DNA from: JBHGBB01 sp041946755
Lineage (GTDB): Bacteria > UBP4 > UBA4092 > JAOAEQ01
Assembly: GCA_041946755.1 (NCBI GenBank)
Contig: JBHGBB010000006.1
Coordinates: 1-40,578 of the forward strand
Direction: 5' to 3'
DNA length: 40,578 bases
Shown here: in pieces, positions 7,733 to 15,060 of the stretch
How the letters are laid out: each line of letters starts with the position of its first letter
How positions within the stretch are numbered: the stretch's first letter is position 1
Notes under the pieces: model-generated
The model's database searches: none
Seen by the model: the letters and a program-made list of their open reading frames with translations, nothing else
Told to the model about the DNA's origin: nothing
Made by a program: the position numbers and the translations under genes

Positions 7733-9571
7733 TTAGAGCAATTGGTATATTAACAAGGTGGTTTTGATTTTCTCATAGCTAACTTTATCTGCAGCGATAA
7801 TCAGTTCCGGCTGACCATCTCCATTAATATCAGCTACCGCTAGTTGCGAAATACTACCGGTTACTGGATAGGTAAATTTCGGTTGCGGTTTCCCTTTATT
7901 CCAAGATAAACAATAAAGCACATCGGTATCACCATAATCTGCAGTAGAAGTACAGATGATTAGCATATCGGAAGAATCGGAACTGGGAATAATTGCCAAT
8001 CCATTTCCGTATGTCGTTTCACTTGTCCATAAGAGTTGGAATGTTTGGCTGAAAGATTGTACCCGATGTTTTTCGTTGATAGTGAACCATATTGCGGTAC
8101 TATCTTGTACTGGATATCCGCCAGCAATATTATAAAAGTTCTCTGGTAATAAGAACGACTGGGTTTCTATTGCCCCGCTAGGATCGATTAAAAGGAGATA
8201 GATACTCTCTTTACTATATAAATTCGATTCCGGTAATAAATCGGCAGTAGCAACGTTCGTTCTACCATCCGGATTTCGCAACGAATTTAAGGCTAAATGA
8301 TCGAGTGGTGTTATTGATTTCAACTGGTTTTCTTTCCATTCGTAAACTTCACTATTGGCATCACCGATTTTATAGATAAGCACCGTCTGCCAGGCATCAA
8401 CGACTGTTGCATGCCGAATCCAATCCCGGGTTCTAGCGTTCGGTAACTCAGCGCCATATTTCTTGGAGTAGAATTCAGCGATAGTATTCTGTTTCCATTT
8501 ATACAATTTCAGATCGGTAGGAGAAAAAATAATTAGATCCGCAAAGTTATCTTTATTAATATCTCCTGCAGTTAAGCCGAGTACCTGATAATCAAGAGCA
8601 ATCATACTCAATAATTGCATTGGACTGGATTCGATGGTTGTATCCTGTGCTATCGGAACCGATTTAGGATGAGGAGACACAACGGTAGTATCTAATGCTA
8701 ATTTGGGTTCTGAACTAATAACTACTTTCGACGGATTGGCTGATTCAGCAAATAATAATTGCGATAGCGCCGTAGTATTATCCAGCATAACCGATACTGG
8801 CGGCTGGATTTGCTCGGTACCATAACGATATACTTGGTAGCTAAGCCGGTTAGTAGTATCACCTATTTCCCAATGTCCAACTATTATTGCGGTATAATCG
8901 GTCTGTCTAAGTAATTGCTGGGCAACAGTAGTATCATAATTTACCGGAGATATCATTGTGGTATCGGTTTCTTGAGCAAATAACGCGGCTTTTTGTTTCT
9001 GCCAAGCAGCCCCGAGTTCGATCGATGCAGCAGCGATAAATCTGCCGGAATCGGTTAATTGGTTGGCTAAGGTTTCACTAATCAACTGGATTCGGCCTTC
9101 ATCCCCTAATCCGATAACCGCTATTTTTTCCGGTGCGGTAACTACTCGGTCACCTTTCCTAATCGGTAAAAACTTTAAGGTATTAGCAATCCGGGCTGAA
9201 GGATATTGCCGGGATAATCGGGTAACTTCTAATTCCGCTATCGGAGTTGGAGGGACCGCGGTATTTAATGAAGAATAAAGATAGAGTTTAGTTCGTAGGG
9301 TTATTTTCGATGGGTCTTGGAACGATAAATATACCGAATCTTTCCGCTGTTCGAAAACCGACCCGGTAACCGGGACAAATTGTTGGCTTATTTGATTCGC
9401 TAAGTTACTAGTTAACCCCGGTAGATCCACACCTTGCGCGATACCAGAAGCAGTAGAAAGTAGACAGTAGACAGTAGGTAGGAGACAAAAACACCATAAA
9501 TTGCGGATTACTGATTTAATTTGACATTTGGTCCGCCTTAGGCGGATTAGCATTTGACATTCATTTAACAT
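7733..9571 (-). CDS. Secreted protein with FG-GAP/VCBS-like calcium-binding repeats
   Basis: A 612-residue protein not assigned to a named family. Two DxNxDxxxD loops (DINKDNFAD near residue 335 and DINGDGQPE near residue 578), each followed by LII, are the EF-hand-like calcium loops of FG-GAP/VCBS beta-propeller blades. About residues 150-190 (EKIAVIGLGDEG, then LANQLTDSGRF) recall the FlgO/CsgG/TolB-like nucleotide-free ABD fold, but this is only a resemblance. The N-terminus has a hydrophobic stretch ending ASGIAQ that would serve as a signal peptide, so the protein is probably periplasmic or outer-membrane associated. That stretch is encoded by an intergenic-type repeat. The start is uncertain: ATG codons at 9571 and 9553 both lie inside repeat DNA. 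The role is unknown. Confidence 0.7.
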   Translation of the reverse strand: MLNECQMLIRLRRTKCQIKSVIRNLWCFCLLPTVYCLLSTASGIAQGVDLPGLTSNLANQISQQFVPVTGSVFEQRKDSVYLSFQDPSKITLRTKLYLYSSLNTAVPPTPIAELEVTRLSRQYPSARIANTLKFLPIRKGDRVVTAPEKIAVIGLGDEGRIQLISETLANQLTDSGRFIAAASIELGAAWQKQKAALFAQETDTTMISPVNYDTTVAQQLLRQTDYTAIIVGHWEIGDTTNRLSYQVYRYGTEQIQPPVSVMLDNTTALSQLLFAESANPSKVVISSEPKLALDTTVVSPHPKSVPIAQDTTIESSPMQLLSMIALDYQVLGLTAGDINKDNFADLIIFSPTDLKLYKWKQNTIAEFYSKKYGAELPNARTRDWIRHATVVDAWQTVLIYKIGDANSEVYEWKENQLKSITPLDHLALNSLRNPDGRTNVATADLLPESNLYSKESIYLLLIDPSGAIETQSFLLPENFYNIAGGYPVQDSTAIWFTINEKHRVQSFSQTFQLLWTSETTYGNGLAIIPSSDSSDMLIICTSTADYGDTDVLYCLSWNKGKPQPKFTYPVTGSISQLAVADINGDGQPELIIAADKVSYEKIKTTLLIYQLL

Positions 9572-9630
9572 TGGACATTAGGTATTGGACATTTATTTGG
9601 CATTTAGATTTTGACATTGGGAATTATCAC
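9450..9630. repeat. Tandem degenerate repeats and a TCCGCCTTAGGCGGA palindrome
   Basis: Around 9455-9482, units of AGTAGACAGTAGAC repeat; on the minus strand they encode the LLPTVYCLLSTA part of the secreted protein's signal peptide. From 9520 to 9625, ACATTTGG/ACATTGGACATTAGG units repeat through the gap. A 7-bp stem, one-base-loop palindrome (9532-9546) lies among them and recurs at 18576-18602. Confidence 0.65.
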
Positions 9631-9642
9631 GATGTATCGGGA

Positions 9643-10536
9643 TTAGTATATCACCTTATTTAGCCCATACTCGATGATTCCTTCAGCGCCTGCACGTTTC
9701 AGTTCCGGGATAAGACTTCTGGCGATTCGCTCTTCGATAATAGTTTCAACATCAACCCAATCCGGGTCGGTTAAGGATGAAATAGTTGGTTTCTTCAATG
9801 CAGGAAGTATCTTCAATACATTCTGTAGATTACTTCTTTCAACATTCATTTTCAATCCGACCATTTCTTCTGCTACTAATGCTCCTTGCAGAAGCATCGC
9901 TAAATTCTCGATTTTCTGCTTTTTCCAAGGGTTTTGCCAAGTATCGAGATTAGCAATCAACCGGGTAGTAGATTCTAATACTGTTTCAACGATACGCAGG
10001 TTATTAGCACGTAACGACGACCCGGTCTCGGTTAGTTCAACAATGGCATCAACTAATCTGGGCGGTTTAACTTCGGTAGCACCCCAAGAGAATTCTACTT
10101 CCGCTTTAACATTCGATTTCGCTAAGTATTTCTTGGTGATATTAACCACTTCGGTAGCAATCCGTTTTCCCTGTAGATCTTTAACTGATTTGATGGAAGA
10201 ATCTTCCGGCACCGCTAATACCCATCGGACCGGCCGAAGTCCACCTTTGGCATATACCAATTCGCAGACTTCTTTAACTTTAGAACTCGATTCGACAATC
10301 CAATCTTTCCCGGTTAATCCGACATCAAGCACCCCTTCTTCTACATATCTTGCCATCTCCTGGGCGCGGATTAAAATCGCTTCCATTTCCGGGTCATCGA
10401 TATTTGGGAAATAGGAGCGGGCAGAAGTCGAGATTTTATATCCCGCTTTCTTGAACATCGCTATAGTCGAATCTTGCAAACTGCCTTTCGGCAATCCGAG
10501 CCGCAAAACATTATCTTTTTTCTCTAGTCGTTTCAT
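9643..10536 (-). CDS. hisG: ATP phosphoribosyltransferase, long form
   Basis: HisG catalyses the first step of histidine synthesis, joining ATP and PRPP. At 297 residues it is the long form: two periplasmic-binding-protein-like catalytic lobes (LRLGLPKGSLQ at the start, DVGLTGKDW, and the PRPP-binding LTETGSSLRANNLRIVE) followed by a C-terminal regulatory ACT-like domain of about 75 residues (from KMNVERSNLQNV). The long form normally works without HisZ and is feedback-inhibited by histidine through that domain. A good GGAG ribosome site precedes the ATG. No other his genes flank it, so it appears to be a lone gene here. Confidence 0.95.
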   Translation of the reverse strand: MKRLEKKDNVLRLGLPKGSLQDSTIAMFKKAGYKISTSARSYFPNIDDPEMEAILIRAQEMARYVEEGVLDVGLTGKDWIVESSSKVKEVCELVYAKGGLRPVRWVLAVPEDSSIKSVKDLQGKRIATEVVNITKKYLAKSNVKAEVEFSWGATEVKPPRLVDAIVELTETGSSLRANNLRIVETVLESTTRLIANLDTWQNPWKKQKIENLAMLLQGALVAEEMVGLKMNVERSNLQNVLKILPALKKPTISSLTDPDWVDVETIIEERIARSLIPELKRAGAEGIIEYGLNKVIY

Positions 10537-10634
10537 TAAAATTCTCCTTTACCCTAAGCAATGTCGAAGGGTTTACGATTTTCTAGTCTAAACAATAGAT
10601 TTAATAGATTGTTCTTATTTTATTCTGCCATATC

Positions 10635-10654
10635 ATTCCTGTAAAAGCAGGAAT
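10635..10654. repeat. Short REP-like hairpin (ATTCCTG...CAGGAAT)
   Basis: A 7-bp stem with a 6-base loop, ATTCCTG-TAAAAG-CAGGAAT, upstream of hisG. The sequence TCATTCCTGTaaaAGCAGGAAT aligns with the second half of the REP-like element at 20775-20830. The rest of the 238-base gap shows no gene. Confidence 0.5.
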
Positions 10655-10774
10655 CTAGCTATGGTATTTTATCGTATTATTCTAACAGACAATAGAACCC
10701 TTTGCCAAACTTGGAGAAGTTAGAATAAAACGGATAATAAACTACTCGAATGCTAGTAGAAGAAAGAAGACTTA

Positions 10775-11380
10775 TTAGCGCCGTTTTTTAGTATGGGCTA
10801 AATCATATTTTGAAGAGAACACTTTAAGTGCTGAGACATCGGTATTTAATAGATACGGCATCGCGGCATCGAGTTTAGCGTCATCCCAATACCACCATTC
10901 GAGTGATTGCAGGATAGCGATATCTTTATCGGTAAACCGCATTCGGATAACTTTAGCCGGATTCCCGGCAACAATGCTATACGGTGGGACATCGCGGGTT
11001 ACTACGGCTGCTCCCCCGATCACCGCACCGTTACCGATATTAACTCCACTGAGAATAACTGCACCTTCACCAATCCATACATCATGACCGATAATCACAT
11101 CACCCCGAGATGCAGGATGTCCTTTGATATGTTTCGCGCTATCCCGGAACACCGAAAAGGGATAGGTGGTTATCCAATCAGTCCGATGGTTTCCACCAAG
11201 GAATATTTTTACATTGACGGCGATAGAACAATAATTCCCTACTTTAAGGGTAGTCGGTTCTCCCCAATGGCGGATGATCGGTTCTCCATAGGTACCCCGC
11301 CCCACCTCATATTTGTCTTTCCAAGATTGCTTCTCATCCTTCTTAATGGATACAGGTTTTAAGCGTTGTTTTCGTTTCAT
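10775..11380 (-). CDS. CatB/Vat-type (xenobiotic) acetyltransferase, left-handed beta-helix
   Basis: A 201-residue hexapeptide-repeat protein. The order of motifs is that of the XAT group: a start of YGEPIIRHWGE, then VGNYCSIAVNVKIFLGGNHRTDW with the catalytic His of GGNHR, then the helix coils (IGHDVWIGEGAVILSGV, IGNGAVIGGAAVVTRDVPPYSIVAGNPAKVIR), and a short C-terminal helical tail with LEWWYWDDAKLDAAM. The family transfers acetyl from acetyl-CoA to hydroxyls on chloramphenicol, streptogramin A or, in many genomes, cell-surface sugars. The acceptor here cannot be told, and a resistance role is not implied. It lies between hisG and an MFS transporter on the same strand. Confidence 0.85.
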   Translation of the reverse strand: MKRKQRLKPVSIKKDEKQSWKDKYEVGRGTYGEPIIRHWGEPTTLKVGNYCSIAVNVKIFLGGNHRTDWITTYPFSVFRDSAKHIKGHPASRGDVIIGHDVWIGEGAVILSGVNIGNGAVIGGAAVVTRDVPPYSIVAGNPAKVIRMRFTDKDIAILQSLEWWYWDDAKLDAAMPYLLNTDVSALKVFSSKYDLAHTKKRR

Positions 11381-11466
11381 AGTTACTTTTCAGTAAACTC
11401 CTTCATATATATCGATATTATAAGAGAACAATTTAATGTATGTCAAGCACAGCCATTTTATCTCGT

Positions 11467-12702
11467 TTATAGTTCGCTGAGTTCAGGTTCTATCAATTTG
11501 GCTTTATGGTTCATCATAACTACTTTAGCGCGGGCACGTATTAACCAAACAAACGCCAGCAGATTACAGAGTAAACTGCCTAATACGAAATACACCATCG
11601 CTCGCGGTCCGGTTATATTCAATACTTCACCGATAAGCCAGGGTAATATCATACAGCCAACACTATCTCCGAGTAGGATGATAGTACTGACCCAAGCGGT
11701 AAGTTTAAATCCCTGTACTACTAAAGTAAAACCGGAAGCATAAATCGGACCCATGCAGAATCCTACCCCGATTACCGCTATCCACAAGACCGATATTGAA
11801 TGGGCAAACATAAATATTAATCCCATGAAGAAGATGCAACCGAATAACGTCATGGTAATAATCTGGCGCGGGGTATAGCGGGTAGCTAACGGCACTGAAA
11901 GTAGCCGCCCGATAGTAAACGCCAGCCAGAATCCGGAAGATAGATATGCTGCTTGCACTGCCAGAGTAAGTTTAAGCTCTACTGCATAGGTATATATCCA
12001 GCCACCGAACCCGATTTCTGCACTTACATAAAAGAATAAAAAGAGTGCACCCATGAGAATGACGGTGTATGGCATAGTTTGCGATTGAACTGCACCGGAT
12101 TGACTCTTTGCAGGATGAACGGCTTGCGGACTGCCTGCCATGGTCACCATCCATAAACCAGCTAGCAACGATAACGCTGCTAAGCTTACATAAACCCAGA
12201 GATATGCACCGGGGATATTAACTACTTGCGCGACTAATAATGGAGATATAAACGCACCTAATCCAAAACAGAAGTGTAATCCATTCATATACGGAGAAAC
12301 CTTTTCCCGGTGGGTCCAAATCAAAAGCGTATTAGCGCCGTTATTGATAATTCCACCCATGATTCCTTTGATAGTCATGACTACCAGTAACCAACCTAAT
12401 ACCGGCATAAATGGGGTAAACAACATGGTTAATCCGGTAATGATTTGGGATACTCCCATAACCAGATGGCCGGGTAGACGGCTAAACAGCCGGCCGCCGA
12501 GTAGCGTACCGACGGTTCCGCCAATAGCGCCGAATAAAAATAATTGGCCCATATCCCCTAATCTCGCATGGGTTTGAGTAGCTAATTCCGGGAGGGTGGT
12601 ACTGATCACCGTCATGTTCAACCCTAAACAGACTACCAGCCAATAATAGACCATCGTCTGCCGAAATCCGGGTTGATGATAGAGGTGGGTAAACTTAATC
12701 AC
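11467..12702 (-). CDS. MFS transporter (12 TM, sugar/FHS-like)
   Basis: A 411-residue major facilitator with about 12 hydrophobic helices in two halves. After helix 2 there is a typical motif-A region (FGAIGGTVGTLLGGRLFSRLPG), and the second half contains FWLAFTIGRLLSVPLA. The pattern recalls the fucose/glucose-galactose permease-like branch, but the substrate is unknown. Translation starts at GTG 12702, preceded by an AAAGGAG about 12 bases upstream. The first ~20 codons and about 75 bases of upstream sequence are duplicated at 13518-13655, beyond the vapBC pair. That decayed copy also has GTG in the same place, supporting this start. It is 86 bases downstream-adjacent to the acetyltransferase gene. 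Confidence 0.85.
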   Translation of the reverse strand: MIKFTHLYHQPGFRQTMVYYWLVVCLGLNMTVISTTLPELATQTHARLGDMGQLFLFGAIGGTVGTLLGGRLFSRLPGHLVMGVSQIITGLTMLFTPFMPVLGWLLVVMTIKGIMGGIINNGANTLLIWTHREKVSPYMNGLHFCFGLGAFISPLLVAQVVNIPGAYLWVYVSLAALSLLAGLWMVTMAGSPQAVHPAKSQSGAVQSQTMPYTVILMGALFLFFYVSAEIGFGGWIYTYAVELKLTLAVQAAYLSSGFWLAFTIGRLLSVPLATRYTPRQIITMTLFGCIFFMGLIFMFAHSISVLWIAVIGVGFCMGPIYASGFTLVVQGFKLTAWVSTIILLGDSVGCMILPWLIGEVLNITGPRAMVYFVLGSLLCNLLAFVWLIRARAKVVMMNHKAKLIEPELSEL

Positions 12703-12848
12703 GATTACCTATTTGCTCCTTTGAATTAAACCAGCTGTAAAAACACATATGATATCACAAGAAGATGATACAATCTATGTCCGGGATAAATTAAGAAAAC
12801 AGCAGATCGGAAAATAGGAGAATAGGAAGTTATGCCTGAAGAAAAGCG

Positions 12849-13226
12849 CTATTTTTTCTTAGCGATATATTTAACTTCTTCAAGCTGTTTGAAATCAATA
12901 TCTTGCGTCCAGATAGTCGCATCGAAAGCGCGTGCGGTAGCTAAGATGATACTATCTGCTAGCGGAAGTTTATGTACTGACCCCAATTTCGCTGCACTTA
13001 ACGCCAGGGTAGTATCCAAATCGATAACTTTTCCTTGTCGCATTATGGCTACCGCTTGCAATGCTAAATGTTCATCCCGTTGTCGCAGGATACTTTTAAA
13101 CACTTCCAGGATACAGAGCGTCGGTACCAGAAGATTATCGATATCTTCAATCGGTTCAGTAAAATATTTCGCATTCGGGCCGTCAGCGAAATATTCCAGC
13201 CAGCCGCAGGAATCTACCAGGTTCAT
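12849..13226 (-). CDS. vapC: VapC-like PIN-domain toxin
   Basis: A 125-residue PIN-domain ribonuclease. The four acidic metal-binding positions are present: Asp5 in NLVDSCGWLEYF, Glu41 in LCILEVFKS, Asp91 in LADSIILATAR, and Asp109/Asp111 in TQDIDF. VapC toxins cleave tRNA or rRNA and are neutralised by the partner antitoxin. The start ATG overlaps the antitoxin stop by four bases (ATGA at 13223-13226), so the two are translationally coupled. It ends 147 bases before the MFS gene on the same strand. The target RNA is unknown. Confidence 0.9.
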   Translation of the reverse strand: MNLVDSCGWLEYFADGPNAKYFTEPIEDIDNLLVPTLCILEVFKSILRQRDEHLALQAVAIMRQGKVIDLDTTLALSAAKLGSVHKLPLADSIILATARAFDATIWTQDIDFKQLEEVKYIAKKK

Positions 13227-13429
13227 AATCGGTCCTTATCCCGTTTGATGGTAGTATCGATTCCTTTCAGGAACCCCCGCATTTCTTTTATCTTCTTAAC
13301 CGGAATATATTCTATCCGATTCTCATATTGGAATACCTGAACTTTAACTCCGGGTTTCAGCCCTAATGATTTCCGGATTATTAACGGGATTACGACCTGA
13401 TATTTCGGTGAGATTTTAACTGATTCCAT
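13223..13429 (-). CDS. vapB: AbrB/VapB-type antitoxin (swapped-hairpin DNA-binding)
   Basis: MESVKISPKYQVVIPLIIRKSLGLKPGVKVQVFQ is a SpoVT/AbrB swapped-hairpin N-terminus, which binds the operon's own promoter. The C-terminal residues (about 45-68, EMRGFLKGIDTTIKRDKDR) would wrap around the PIN toxin, with FLKGIDTT a typical toxin-binding stretch. I chose the ATG at 13429 over the one at 13441 because the GGAGG ribosome site lies between them, formed by codons 1-3 of the longer frame, with about five bases of spacing to 13429. A promoter is at 13460-13488. Confidence 0.88.
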   Translation of the reverse strand: MESVKISPKYQVVIPLIIRKSLGLKPGVKVQVFQYENRIEYIPVKKIKEMRGFLKGIDTTIKRDKDRL

Positions 13430-13459
13430 AGTTTCCTCCATCGATAGACTTACTGTAAT

Positions 13460-13488
13460 ACGATACCATAATCGATTAGAATTGTCAA
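13460..13488 (-). promoter_or_regulatory. vapBC promoter
   Basis: TTGACA (minus strand, 13483-13488), 17 bases, then TATCGT (13460-13465), about 30 bases before the antitoxin start. The -10 region lies in a roughly symmetric stretch (ATGGTATCGTAT), a reasonable site for autorepression by VapB, though I see no clean operator palindrome. Confidence 0.5.
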
Positions 13489-13517
13489 CTACATCAAGAA
13501 GGCAGAATGGGCGCGCA

Positions 13518-13580
13518 TTAATTATAGACCAATGCCTGCCGAAAACCGGATTTACGATAGAGTTTGGTTAGCTTAGTCAC
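13518..13580 (-). pseudogene. Decayed copy of the 5' end of the neighbouring MFS transporter gene
   Basis: From GTG at 13580 the frame reads VTKLTKLYRKSGFRQALVYN then TAA. The intact MFS gene begins MIKFTHLYHQPGFRQTMVYYW, so LxKLYxxxGFRQxxVY is shared residue for residue. Similarity continues about 75 bases upstream of the start in both copies (for example TTTAATT, GGAG, TTTAtACAG), together about 13508-13655 against 12635-12780. After VYN the copies diverge abruptly. The vapBC pair lies between this fragment and the intact gene. The rest of 13442-13923 contains the vapBC promoter and AT-rich sequence with no gene I can support. Confidence 0.75.
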
Positions 13581-13923
13581 GATAATTTGCTTACTCCTAT
13601 AAATTAAACCATCTGTATAAACACTCATAATATCTTAAACAAATGATTCAAAACATGCTAAGGATTAATTTAAAAACTGATTGCTTCATATTAAATGTTA
13701 CTATTGAATATAACGAGCGTGATTAAATATATTCTTCGATTCTATCAGAACGGGTAAAGAATAAAGTAGACTCGAGCATCCGGATATATTGATTACCGAG
13801 AATCAAACTGCATCCGATATCAATATTTATTTCCGGTTGTTAAGAAGTATAAAAAGTCGATTATGCATAAATTAGATATTACTGAACTAAACAAGAAAAA
13901 TATTTCTATTGAGATAGTAAGCA

Positions 13924-14508
13924 CTACTGCTTGGAAGTCATATGTACAGTTTTGTCGGCTTTCTCAATTAATCGTGAAATATCTTTTTGCGAACATAGTT
14001 CAACTATGTTGTAGGACGCTGTAGAACTATTTTGGTATATTTCTTTGTATTCTATTTTAAGACGATTATAATCTCGGCAGAGTGGAAATAAGATGGAATC
14101 TTTCGAAAAAAGTGTCCTTCTGAAACTCTCATAATTTTCTGAGAATAGGGGAGTTTTCCGCCATGCACGAAAGAAACTCCTAATTAAGGCTCTTGAAAGC
14201 ACTATGCGAAAGGGAAAATTAAGCCAAACTAAAAGTGTAGCTCGAGATAGAAGCATACTACGAACTTGAGCATAGTTCCCATCTGCGATCCAAGAATGAC
14301 CACGAGTAGCTAGATCAACACAATATCGAAAATCAGTAGGAGTTGCCTGTTTCCAACCATCTCGCCAATATAGGGCGTCAAGCTCTATATGGTGTATTTT
14401 TAAGGTGTCGGATAATATGTGTGCCAAAGTAGTTTTTCCAGCACAGATGGGACCAACGATAACCGTCCTACTGAAATTTGGTATCCTATAATTTGGGTTT
14501 ACTGTCAT
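13924..14508 (-). CDS. P-loop NTPase/kinase, adenylate-kinase-like (FlaR/topology-modulation type)
   Basis: A 194-residue small kinase. Walker A is GPICAGKTT (residues 19-27). It is followed by a substrate-type segment HHIELDALYWRDGWKQ and then WIADGNYAQVRS, the layout of the so-called topology modulation or FlaR-like proteins of the adenylate kinase superfamily. WLNFPFRIVLSRALIRSFFR supplies basic LID-like residues. The substrate is unknown. It starts five bases after the stop of the two-TM membrane protein gene, so the two are probably translated together. Codon use and position place it in the accessory region. Whether it takes part in defence or is simply cargo cannot be told from sequence. 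Confidence 0.7.
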   Translation of the reverse strand: MTVNPNYRIPNFSRTVIVGPICAGKTTLAHILSDTLKIHHIELDALYWRDGWKQATPTDFRYCVDLATRGHSWIADGNYAQVRSMLLSRATLLVWLNFPFRIVLSRALIRSFFRAWRKTPLFSENYESFRRTLFSKDSILFPLCRDYNRLKIEYKEIYQNSSTASYNIVELCSQKDISRLIEKADKTVHMTSKQ

Positions 14509-14513
14509 AATAT

Positions 14514-14957
14514 TTAGACTTTAATTAATAACAACGTAAGCACCCAAGCAACAATCCATACTATCGGAAATACGTATGTCATACATTTGGTTACTGAGAG
14601 TCCAAAGAGACGACTTCTGTGTTTTCTACGAAAATGTCTAGCCATTGTATAGAATCGAGTTGTTTCAGGTAGCGACTCCTCACGTTTCAATATATCAATC
14701 CAATATGCTTTTATCATCACACGACTAAGATGCCCAACATATAGCCATACAAGACAGGAAAATATACCAAGAACCGATAGTATTATATGAAATAGATATG
14801 ATGCTGTGCCAATCGCATACCCAGCCATCAAAATGGCTTGCCATAGCAAAAATATATTAGTACGGCTATTTAGTAAGTCATGTTCACGTGCTATTTCTCG
14901 CCTTAGAAGGTCCAATGCTTGTGCGTTTGTTTCTGCAATGGGCATATCTATCGACAT
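14514..14957 (-). CDS. Small two-to-four-TM membrane protein, possibly SLATT/RipA-like
   Basis: A 147-residue protein with no firm family. An N-terminal cytoplasmic helix (ALDLLRREIAREHDLLNSRTN) leads into a paired hydrophobic segment (about residues 37-78), then a basic linker (HFRRKHRSRLF), then a final hydrophobic helix (about 126-147). The pattern of a charged amphipathic helix ending LLxxRxNxFLLWQ followed by a TM hairpin recalls SLATT and RipA-type octameric membrane proteins found near nucleotide-signalling defence genes, but I cannot confirm this. A GGAG ribosome site precedes the ATG. It is directly upstream of, and likely coupled to, the P-loop kinase gene. Confidence 0.6.
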   Translation of the reverse strand: MSIDMPIAETNAQALDLLRREIAREHDLLNSRTNIFLLWQAILMAGYAIGTASYLFHIILSVLGIFSCLVWLYVGHLSRVMIKAYWIDILKREESLPETTRFYTMARHFRRKHRSRLFGLSVTKCMTYVFPIVWIVAWVLTLLLIKV

Positions 14958-15060
14958 AATGATTCATCTCCTTTACAAAGCTAACTTATTTATTCTTATA
15001 GAAAACCATATAAACAGTATTATGCTTATATAAGATTAAAGCATTATTAAATTATTCTTA

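Noticed and set aside
9674..10414. 246-codon plus-strand frame antisense to hisG
   Set aside because: It is a shadow of hisG: no family features, no ribosome site, and hisG is certain.
13864..14022. 53-codon plus-strand frame starting MHKLDITELNKK
   Set aside because: Most of it is antisense to the 3' end of the P-loop kinase gene and it has no ribosome site.
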